From NCBI RefSeq assembly GCF_028618695.1, contig NZ_JAQIVI010000074.1:1-38278 (forward strand): 38,278 bases of DNA, read 5' to 3'. The translations under genes and the position numbers were made by a program. Position 1 is the first letter of the stretch, and each line of letters starts with the position of its first letter. The notes under the pieces were generated by a model. That model did no database searches. It had not been told where the DNA came from and was given only the letters and a program-made list of their open reading frames with translations. The DNA is from Natrinema soli (GTDB lineage Archaea; Halobacteriota; Halobacteria; Halobacteriales; Natrialbaceae). Positions 33,500 to 38,278 of this stretch are shown here, piece by piece.

Positions 33500-33546
33500 G
33501 GTGGCGTTGTTTGCCCCCTCGGAGAGGGGTAGAGGGTTCAAAGACG
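33500..33546 (+). promoter_or_regulatory. Repeated leader element, copy 4
   Basis: Reads GGTGGCGTTGTTTG, then CCCCCTC, a short loop, GAGAGGGG, TA, GAGGG, then TTCAAAGACG to ATG 33547. It is the longest copy, about 47 nt. CCCTC pairs with either GAGGG. It heads the zinc-ribbon and SWIM genes. Confidence 0.75.
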
Positions 33547-33768
33547 ATGCAAACTGCCAGCCGGATCACGAAACCACTCGCCGTTGAGTTCACTACCGAG
33601 TCTGATTCGACCGTCGAGCAGTCCCGCTTCGACGTGTTCGGCGCCCCTGAGCACACTAACACGAGCTGTGACTACTGCGGGAAGTTCGGTCTTGTTCCCA
33701 CGCACAACTGCGAAACTGCCTGTAACCTCGGCGTTCAACTGATCTGCTCCGACTGCGAGAGCGTGTGA
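33547..33768 (+). CDS. Small zinc-ribbon protein
   Basis: A 73-residue protein starting exactly at the end of leader copy 4. A longer upstream frame would translate the leader itself and is rejected. The zinc site is SCDYCGKFGLVPTHNCETAC with LICSDCESV, two CxxC pairs. It is a paralogue of the ribbon at 31217. The N-terminal 35 residues are polar. The SWIM zinc-finger gene follows 42 bp later, so both may share the leader transcript. The binding partner is unknown. Confidence 0.65.
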   Translation: MQTASRITKPLAVEFTTESDSTVEQSRFDVFGAPEHTNTSCDYCGKFGLVPTHNCETACNLGVQLICSDCESV

Positions 33769-33810
33769 CTTGACACGATCGACCAGTCTAACGGTAGTTC
33801 CTCCAGGTCT

Positions 33811-34158
33811 ATGTCAATATCACCATCAGCACATCCGATCGAGCGACTTGAACCGACCCAGCGGACGCTCCAGCGAGCCCAGTACGAAGCCTTCGAGTTC
33901 GAACTTGTCACGCAGGGCGTCCTCGTTCGCAACGCCAGTCACGCAAATCCCGAGGACCACGAGTATCTGGTCACGATCGAGGACGGCTTGCCGCACAGCT
34001 GTCCGTGTCCAGCAGACGAACACCACCAGGGTGCATGCAAACATCGGGTTGCAGTCGCGATCCGAACGTCCGTTCTCGAGGCTGCACGCAACGCACAGCG
34101 GATCCACGAACTCGAGGCCTGCGGGTTGCAGGCCACAGCGAATCCACCGGCGCCGTGA
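33811..34158 (+). CDS. SWIM zinc-finger protein
   Basis: A 115-residue protein with a SWIM zinc finger, CxCx(n)CxH: SCPCPADEHHQGACKHRVAV near residues 62-82. The finger is preceded by a beta-rich region (EYLVTIEDGLPHSCPCP). SWIM domains bind DNA or proteins and occur in haloarchaeal plasmid and recombination-related proteins. The C-terminus is helical. It follows the zinc-ribbon gene in the leader-copy-4 transcript. Confidence 0.85.
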   Translation: MSISPSAHPIERLEPTQRTLQRAQYEAFEFELVTQGVLVRNASHANPEDHEYLVTIEDGLPHSCPCPADEHHQGACKHRVAVAIRTSVLEAARNAQRIHELEACGLQATANPPAP

Positions 34159-34239
34159 GTTACCCCACGAGGTGAAAATAGCACCAAATCGTGGGGTAAC
34201 TTCGCCAGAGTCGACCAGCATCCGCACGAACGTACCGCA

Positions 34240-34282
34240 CGTGGTGTTGTTGCACCCTCGAGAGGGATGGAGGGTTTCACAG
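34240..34282 (+). promoter_or_regulatory. Repeated leader element, copy 5
   Basis: Reads CGTGGTGTTGTTGCA, then CCCTC directly followed by GAGAGGG, ATG, GAGGG, then TTTCACAG to ATG 34283. GGAGGG is 8 bases before the ATG. It heads a three-gene overlapping operon. Confidence 0.78.
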
Positions 34283-34927
34283 ATGTCACGAGCAGACGAG
34301 ACGACAGCACAGCCAGCGAAGACACCCGATGAAGCGCAATCTATCGGTGAGACAACGCCACTTCCACGACGGTTCCTCGCAACTGCTAGCGGGCCGGTCA
34401 CTCGGATCACTGACCATAGTGACGAGACGACTGAGCGTGTTCGCGCCGACATCTCAATCGAGTACTCGATCGAGACGCTCGAAGAGTTCGCCACGTTCTG
34501 GAGCTTCCGCGATTACCGCAGCTGGAAGCGAGCGGCTCTCGAGGCTCTCCTCGAGAGACAGGAACCCGACGCTGTGACGTACGCCGTCGACGAGGATGAC
34601 CTCGAAGAGTGGGACATCACGGTCGACGGACGTGTCGAGGCATTTGCGGGACTCGTCGAGACGATGGCCGACTACACAGGACGAGATCCTTCTTGCCGAG
34701 ACGCAATCCCTCAGCGGATTGCAGCTCGGATTAACGCGCTCATCGATGGTCGCCAGACGACTGACGACGTTCTCACGGAGTTTGCTGACGAACTTCATCG
34801 GGCAGAACTGTGGGGGCTTGGAGCGCACCTTACTCTTCTGAACGCCAGACACGCCCACCACGAGCCGATTGAACAGCAAGCCGTAACGCTTGCTCGCACG
34901 CTTAGTGACGACGAGGTGAGCCGATGA
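34283..34927 (+). CDS. Hypothetical plasmid protein, first of three
   Basis: A 214-residue protein whose start is set by leader copy 5. A much longer open frame upstream runs through other genes and the leader and is rejected. Residues 1-45 are polar. The rest is mostly helical: SIETLEEFATFWSFRDYRSW, then LEEWDITVDGRVEAFAGLVE, then TEFADELHRAELWGLGAHLT. I recognise no motif. Its stop overlaps the next start by 4 bp (ATGA at 34924). Similar gene order on other haloarchaeal plasmids would be a good test of function. Confidence 0.65.
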   Translation: MSRADETTAQPAKTPDEAQSIGETTPLPRRFLATASGPVTRITDHSDETTERVRADISIEYSIETLEEFATFWSFRDYRSWKRAALEALLERQEPDAVTYAVDEDDLEEWDITVDGRVEAFAGLVETMADYTGRDPSCRDAIPQRIAARINALIDGRQTTDDVLTEFADELHRAELWGLGAHLTLLNARHAHHEPIEQQAVTLARTLSDDEVSR

Positions 34928-35388
34928 GCGAACAGTCAATCAAACTTGGTGACGTCTGTTTGGATCTCGCACAGGGACGACCAGTGCACGTGATCACCGA
35001 TACTGGCCAGACCGTAGCTGAGTGGTCCGAGGCAAACAACTACAATCTGCTCGATAATTACGGAAACTCGCGATTCGACACAACCAACGACGATCGCGTG
35101 TTCGATGTCGTCTACTGTTCAAATCTGAAGTCCAGGCCCTCGAAAACCTACGCGTATCCCGAGTCACGGCTTGGTCGCATCGAGAGTGAAGCAGCTGATG
35201 CCGGCCGCCAGGTCGCCAATCGTGTGGTCGTTGCTGTCCTTGAAGAACTGTTCGAACGAGCAGCCACGGACGACGACGGAGCCGTGACCGTCCTCGAGCG
35301 CTATGCAACTGACGTGGGATATGAGGATGAGGCTGCTGAAGCGCGCGAATTGGCTGAGGTCGACCGGATCATCGGAGGTGAAGTCTGA
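34924..35388 (+). CDS. Hypothetical plasmid protein, second of three
   Basis: A 154-residue acidic protein. The N-terminal half looks beta-rich: SIKLGDVCLDLAQGRPVHVI, then TGQTVAEWSEANNYNLLDNY, then DRVFDVVYCSNLKSRPSKTY. The C-terminal half is helical and acidic. The first 70 residues resemble a small barrel, a plausible nucleic-acid or regulator fold, but I cannot name it. It is coupled by a 4-bp overlap to the gene before and by one base to the gene after, so all three are co-translated. Confidence 0.65.
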   Translation: MSEQSIKLGDVCLDLAQGRPVHVITDTGQTVAEWSEANNYNLLDNYGNSRFDTTNDDRVFDVVYCSNLKSRPSKTYAYPESRLGRIESEAADAGRQVANRVVVAVLEELFERAATDDDGAVTVLERYATDVGYEDEAAEARELAEVDRIIGGEV

Positions 35389-35732
35389 TGATAGCCGATC
35401 TGCTGACGTACGTCGATAGTGTTGACGCATCCGAAGACGCACTCACCGAATCGCAAGTGTGGGCGCTTCGCCAGGGCGTTCAAGCGGCGACCGATCGTGG
35501 TGACGAGAGTCTCTCACTCCCATCGAGAGCACTCTCACCGGGTCGATGGCATCATTGGGGCATCGGCGTCTCTGTCTGGGTCCATAACAGCGGTGTGGTC
35601 GTCCTCCAGAAGGATGGGAACACGATTGTGACCGACATCTCGATGCTCGAGCGCGTTTCGCTGGTACTGGCTGGTGCTCACGGACAGGTCGGCCAAATTA
35701 GACGTGTGGATCCGAGCGAAGACGAGACGTGA
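35388..35732 (+). CDS. Hypothetical plasmid protein, third of three
   Basis: A 114-residue protein starting within the last base of the previous gene's stop. The N-terminus is helical (SEDALTESQVWALRQGVQAA), followed by a beta-rich core (HHWGIGVSVWVHNSGVVVLQ, then KDGNTIVTDISMLERVSLVL). No family is recognised. It ends the operon headed by leader copy 5. About 80 bp later leader copy 6 begins. Confidence 0.62.
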   Translation: MIADLLTYVDSVDASEDALTESQVWALRQGVQAATDRGDESLSLPSRALSPGRWHHWGIGVSVWVHNSGVVVLQKDGNTIVTDISMLERVSLVLAGAHGQVGQIRRVDPSEDET

Positions 35733-35809
35733 GGTTCGGCTTCCTGGACTATTCCCATCGCAGGCTCCACAGCGACCGCTTCGACCAGTGACGACGACCG
35801 TGACAGCAC

Positions 35810-35851
35810 GTGGTGTTGTTCCCACCTTGAGAGGGGTGGAGGGTTTGACAG
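35810..35851 (+). promoter_or_regulatory. Repeated leader element, copy 6
   Basis: Reads GTGGTGTTGTTCC, then CACC, loop TTGAGAG, GGGTGG, AGGG, then TTTGACAG to ATG 35852. Here the arm CCACC pairs with GGTGG, replacing the CCCTC/GAGGG pair of other copies, a compensatory change that supports an RNA structure. GGAGGG lies 8 bases before the ATG. Confidence 0.78.
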
Positions 35852-36172
35852 ATGAGCCGATTCAGAGAGCTAAAACAGATTGTACAGCGAGCAGAACACT
35901 ACGAAACTGACACGGGCCGAGAACTGCGCCTGCGTGCGGAAGCCAAGATGACTGCTCGTACAGAGCGGGTGGTTCCCGATGGCGGGACCGGAGCCGCCGA
36001 GGCTACTCAGAGTGAGTCCGAGAAATCGACATACACGCGGCATGTCGAACCGCCGGAACAGGGTGGGAAGACGTACGTCCGGTGTACGTACTGCGAACGC
36101 GAGCTGCTGACCGAACTCGGTGGACGGGACAACCTGTCGCATGCGCCCGGCTGCCCGGAGCGTGAGTCGTGA
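35852..36172 (+). CDS. Small zinc-binding protein
   Basis: A 106-residue protein starting at leader copy 6. The C-terminus holds a likely zinc site: TYVRCTYCERELLTELGGRD then NLSHAPGCPERES, giving CxxC followed by His and Cys. The first 60 residues are helical and polar (RFRELKQIVQRAEHYETDTG). Its TGA overlaps the next gene's ATG. It is the first of four overlapping or abutting genes, the last being a broken HalOD1 gene. A role in binding nucleic acid is possible but unproven. Confidence 0.65.
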   Translation: MSRFRELKQIVQRAEHYETDTGRELRLRAEAKMTARTERVVPDGGTGAAEATQSESEKSTYTRHVEPPEQGGKTYVRCTYCERELLTELGGRDNLSHAPGCPERES

Positions 36173-36357
36173 TGAGCGAGTCTACCGACAACTGGTCTGA
36201 CGAACAAGTGCAAGCCGAACTCGAAGCAGTGCTGGCCGATCTGCAAACGCTCGAGGAGCACCTGGCCGAACCGTTGACTCTCGCAGATGCAATCGCCGAA
36301 CTCGAGACGACGATTACCATGTACGAGCAGACGGACATGGGGCCTGATAATGCTTGA
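36172..36357 (+). CDS. Short coiled-coil-like protein
   Basis: A 61-residue acidic protein that is almost entirely predicted helix: WSDEQVQAELEAVLADLQTL, then EEHLAEPLTLADAIAELETT. The heptad-like spacing of Leu suggests a coiled coil. ATG 36172 overlaps the previous stop; a GTG three bases earlier is an alternative. The next gene starts 8 bp before its stop. The function is unknown. Confidence 0.6.
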   Translation: MSESTDNWSDEQVQAELEAVLADLQTLEEHLAEPLTLADAIAELETTITMYEQTDMGPDNA

Positions 36358-36514
36358 GTGTTCGAACTGTGGCGCGCACGTCACAGAACAATACAAGCGT
36401 GTGTTTGCGGACAACACCGGAACGCTCCACGCCTGTCCGAACTGCCGATCCCAACGCGAGCGATATCATGGAGCAGGTGCCGGGCTAGCGGAGGAGGTGA
36501 ATCATGATAACTAA
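36350..36514 (+). CDS. Small zinc-finger protein (DUF7563-like)
   Basis: A 54-residue protein beginning MLECSNCGAHVTEQYKRVFA and continuing DNTGTLHACPNCRSQRERYH. Two CxxC pairs 24 residues apart form one zinc finger. It resembles short haloarchaeal DUF7563-type fingers. It overlaps both neighbours, so expression depends on the shared transcript from leader copy 6. The last codons contain the Shine-Dalgarno sequence of the next gene. Confidence 0.7.
   Translation: MLECSNCGAHVTEQYKRVFADNTGTLHACPNCRSQRERYHGAGAGLAEEVNHDN
36493..36500 (+). promoter_or_regulatory. Strong Shine-Dalgarno sequence
   Basis: GGAGGTGA lies three bases before ATG 36504 and complements the 3' end of archaeal 16S rRNA. 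It supports that ATG as a genuine start of the HalOD1 frame that is interrupted nine codons later. Confidence 0.55.
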
Positions 36515-36758
36515 GCAAATCGAATACGAATAGTCGGAAACGCCGCCGAGCATCGCAATTATCAAAGCGATCGCGAGTCTCGAAAACTGCCCGTCAACCG
36601 AGCTGGGACCAACCTACGGGATCATCTTATCCGATACGATCGACCCTGAGGCGCTCGATCGGCTCGTCACAACCGGCGAATTGGTGTCGGTCGCGTTCTC
36701 GGTCAGTGAGTATGACGTCAAACTCACCGAGAAGATGCTGCTCGTTCGCGCCACCTGA
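36504..36758 (+). pseudogene. HalOD1 output-domain gene with early TAG
   Basis: Reading from ATG 36504 gives MITKQIEYE, a TAG at 36531-36533, then an uninterrupted 75-codon HalOD1 domain: SETPPSIAIIKAIASLENCP, then GIILSDTIDPEALDRLVTTG, then VAFSVSEYDVKLTEKMLLVR. A single CAG to TAG change would explain it. The excellent Shine-Dalgarno sequence and intact domain suggest very recent loss, or rescue by readthrough or internal initiation. No ATG or GTG lies well placed for restarting before the domain. Pyrrolysine use is very unlikely. Confidence 0.75.
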
Positions 36759-36861
36759 GATAAGAACGCTCGAGCAGCAGTGAGTCATTCAAACTGTAGA
36801 CTCTGTCTTAGCCTTGATTCACTCTGAGTTCTGAATAAAGAAACCGTATTACCAACTACTG

Positions 36862-36902
36862 TTAACCAACACTCGTGGAAGAATGCGACTTCTGTTGGTT
36901 AA
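36862..36902. repeat. 10-bp perfect inverted repeat
   Basis: TTAACCAACA at 36862-36871 and TGTTGGTTAA at 36893-36902 are perfect inverted arms 21 bp apart, in the 250-bp gap between the HalOD1 relic and the VapBC pair. It may be a hairpin ending the upstream transcript, a protein-binding site, or the trace of an IS end. The rest of the gap shows no gene. Confidence 0.5.
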
Positions 36903-36981
36903 AACTCTATGATCCGTTTCCGAGAAATGATTATGACTGTGTGTATGTAGTCTATTGCAGGCCAACAGGATAGCCGAGAAC

Positions 36982-36987
36982 TTTATA
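36982..36987 (+). promoter_or_regulatory. TATA box of the RHH-PIN operon
   Basis: TTTATA about 27 bases before ATG 37012 fits a leaderless transcript and fixes that start over an upstream in-frame codon. Confidence 0.55.
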
Positions 36988-37011
36988 CGATTGTGTAGCG
37001 ATGGTATAGAC

Positions 37012-37236
37012 ATGAGTAGTGATCGAAAGTCAGTTCCAGTATCCATGCCGCCGGAGTTGGTAAAAGAACTGGACGAACTGGTCGAAGAAGGTATGTTCAG
37101 TTCCCGCTCCGAGGCGCTTCGATACGGTGCTCGCCTCGTTGTTCGCGAAGAACGCCATGCCCGACTGCATGACTTCACCGCAGAGCAGGCCGGCGATGAT
37201 ATCCGCGAGCGACTGGAGCGCAAACGTGTATCTTGA
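37012..37236 (+). CDS. Ribbon-helix-helix antitoxin (VapB/CopG type)
   Basis: A 74-residue RHH protein: KSVPVSMPPELVKELDELVE is the strand and first helix, GMFSSRSEALRYGARLVVRE the second helix with the SRSEALR motif. The C-terminal part binds the toxin. Its stop (37234-37236) lies inside the PIN gene, so the two are coupled. It probably represses its own promoter, whose TATA box is at 36982. Confidence 0.9.
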   Translation: MSSDRKSVPVSMPPELVKELDELVEEGMFSSRSEALRYGARLVVREERHARLHDFTAEQAGDDIRERLERKRVS

Positions 37237-37609
37237 TACGGATCCGATCCTCGCGCTCCTGAAAACTGATGACTGGCTCGCAAGCAGCGTCGATCTCGAA
37301 GCGATTGAGGAGCCGAAAACGTCGGTTGCGACAGCAATTGAAGTCCAGTACGTCATGGAGGGTGAATGGGATCGGGACCAACTCGCGGACGCCCACACAG
37401 CGATCGTCGACGAAGGGGTTGACCTTGTCCCGCTGACTGTCGACGTGATGGAGGCGGCGGCGACGTTGCGAAAGCGATACGAGAAGCTCAACGTCTTCGA
37501 TGCAGTCCATCTCGGGACGGCCGACATGCTCGGCGAACCGATCGTTTCGACCGATACGCTCTATCCAGATATCGAGGAGATAGAGCATATCGACCCTCGA
37601 GAATATTGA
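37226..37609 (+). CDS. PIN-domain toxin (VapC type)
   Basis: A 127-residue PIN-domain ribonuclease toxin. Catalytic acids: Asp in VYLDTDPILALLKTDDWL near residue 4, Glu in ATAIEVQYVMEGEW near residue 40, Asp in NVFDAVHLGTADM near residue 93, and Asp in PIVSTDTLYPDI near residue 111. The start is GTG 37226, overlapping the antitoxin's 3' end by 11 bases. A longer in-frame version would begin inside the antitoxin and is rejected because the PIN fold begins with this first strand. It is the third PIN-type toxin in the window. Confidence 0.88.
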   Translation: MYLDTDPILALLKTDDWLASSVDLEAIEEPKTSVATAIEVQYVMEGEWDRDQLADAHTAIVDEGVDLVPLTVDVMEAAATLRKRYEKLNVFDAVHLGTADMLGEPIVSTDTLYPDIEEIEHIDPREY

Positions 37610-37912
37610 TTAGATGAATCCGTCAAGAACGACGATCTTGTGAGAGTCTACCTGCTGACCTTGGAGGCTCGGCGGCGTTCGGATTGATATTGTTCCTGCG
37701 CTCATCGCGACAGTCGCTGCTGGGTTCTGTTTGAACGATGATATGGCCCCACGGAAGCGGCCCTGAACGTCGTAGAAGAGACCAACGATTGTCACTGTGT
37801 CAGGATTTGCACCCTGAAGATCAATCTCGGCAGTTAGATCAATACCACCTTCGGGATCGACGGTCATATCCGAGCTGACCACTGTAGCCGCTTCGATCTC
37901 CGACGCATCCAC
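37610..37912 (-). CDS. C-terminal part of a possible secreted protein
   Basis: A minus-strand frame of 100 residues with a GTG at 37912 as the only start. The sequence is beta-rich: ASEIEAATVVSSDMTVDPEG, then LQGANPDTVTIVGLFYDVQG, then GRFRGAISSFKQNPAA. It resembles the FxLYD-type extracellular beta domain of haloarchaeal lipoproteins. No signal peptide is present, and an overlapping minus-strand frame upstream (to 38151) is basic and Ser-rich, so the 5' part is probably lost or frameshifted. The TAA lies right after the convergent PIN gene. Confidence 0.4.
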   Translation of the reverse strand: MDASEIEAATVVSSDMTVDPEGGIDLTAEIDLQGANPDTVTIVGLFYDVQGRFRGAISSFKQNPAATVAMSAGTISIRTPPSLQGQQVDSHKIVVLDGFI

Positions 37913-38212
37913 GATGAGGTCAGACTTGATGATATCGCCGATATCGCAGGAACATCACCGAACACGCTCCGCAGTCGGCGAGACGAATCACTTGAGATTG
38001 AAGCCGAAGCCTGATACAGCGAACCAGAGGGACGCTTGCAACCAGTAGTTGGTAGTGCGATTTCTTTGTATTCAGATATTGGGTGAAATGAGTTCGGTGA
38101 CTTGGTAACTACATGTGCGAACTGAACGATACTAGGCATCATCGGAAACACCTATTGGAATGGGGGTACCCGATGGCAGCCATGAGTAAGGAAAAAGAAA
38201 AGATGCTGAATG

Positions 38213-38278
38213 GGGCACCGTCTAGTTAGCGCAGTTTGAGAGGTGAGCAGGTCGTAGAGTGAGTTTGGATCAATGCTC
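38213..38278 (+). mobile_element. IS6-family element, left end, runs off window
   Basis: GGGGCACCGTCTAGTTAGCG at the start, followed by CAGTTTGAGAGGTGAGCAGG, aligns closely with the outer part of the IS6 element at 20714-22667 (read on its minus strand, without the IS630 insert). An ATG near 38273 would start its transposase. Only 66 bp are in view. It independently confirms what the interrupted terminal repeat at 21445/22656 looked like before insertion. Confidence 0.8.

Noticed and set aside
33770..34282. Upstream extension of the 214-residue protein to a 385-codon frame
   Set aside because: It would run through the SWIM gene in another frame and through leader copy 5. The leader sets the start at 34283.
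36531..36533. TAG in the HalOD1 gene read as pyrrolysine
   Set aside because: Haloarchaea are not known for general pyrrolysine use and no supporting genes are in view. A nonsense mutation is simpler.
1..38278. CRISPR arrays, tRNA or rRNA genes
   Set aside because: No regularly spaced repeats and no cloverleaf or rRNA-like sequence were noticed by eye on either strand. A dedicated scan was not possible.

Overview
The window reads as an accessory replicon or genomic island of a halophilic archaeon (class Halobacteria). Predicted proteins are acidic. Many starts sit about 25-30 nt behind a TATA box, which implies leaderless transcripts. Haloarchaea-typical families are present: HalOD1 output domains, DUF7344, PadR-type regulators, an RPA-like OB-fold protein, and ISH3, IS6, IS110, IS630 and IS66 transposons. 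No rRNA, tRNA, CRISPR array or housekeeping operon was seen. The density of insertion sequences and broken genes suggests a plasmid or integrated element, not core chromosome.

Layout. 0.1-1.0 kb: OB-fold protein. 1.2-2.7 kb: intact ISH3-family IS. 2.7-3.6 kb: UPF0175/PIN-like toxin-antitoxin pair. 4.1-8.6 kb: PadR regulator, a small protein, then a leftward three-gene plasmid-type operon ending in an 845-residue HTH protein, faced by a winged-helix regulator. 8.6-9.4 kb: decayed DNA with a ribbon-helix-helix (RHH) relic. 9.4-10.85 kb: IS110-family element that removed the 5' part of a decayed cytochrome P450 gene (10.85-11.89 kb). 12.27-13.33 kb: IS630 element. 13.7-19.6 kb: the best preserved metabolic block, with an IclR regulator divergent from a Rieske ferredoxin, then an amidohydrolase-family enzyme and a TAXI-type TRAP transporter (binding lipoprotein plus fused permease). 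It looks like uptake and breakdown of an organic acid or aromatic compound.

19.8-23.6 kb is a transposon graveyard that can be unpicked. An OLD/AAA-type ATPase gene was split by an IS6-family element (8-bp target duplication), that IS6 element was hit in its own terminal repeat by an IS630 element, and an IS66 relic replaced the rest of the ATPase gene. A second IS6-type transposase follows. 23.7-26.1 kb: two Tat-exported proteins, one an alpha/beta hydrolase. 26.2-29.1 kb: small regulators and membrane proteins plus a 5'-truncated Orc1/Cdc6-like relic. 29.2-30.8 kb: a Tat-exported PQQ-type beta-propeller protein with an acidic linker and a PGF-type C-terminal tail.

31.2-36.8 kb holds short, often overlapping plasmid genes: zinc ribbons, a SWIM zinc finger, HalOD1 and conserved unknowns. 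A DUF433/DUF5615 toxin-antitoxin pair and another IS6 copy interrupt them. 37.0-37.6 kb is a VapBC pair, and another IS6 element begins at the right edge.

The most notable signal is a 40-47 nt sequence repeated six times (2709, 3740, 31485, 33500, 34240, 35810), always on the + strand, always ending at a start codon and always heading a gene or operon. It carries a GTGGTGTTGTT-type block, a pyrimidine arm, and two GAGGG arms, the second at Shine-Dalgarno distance. The arm sequences vary in ways that keep pairing possible. It looks like a shared RNA leader controlling a dispersed set of accessory genes, unlike the leaderless genes around it.
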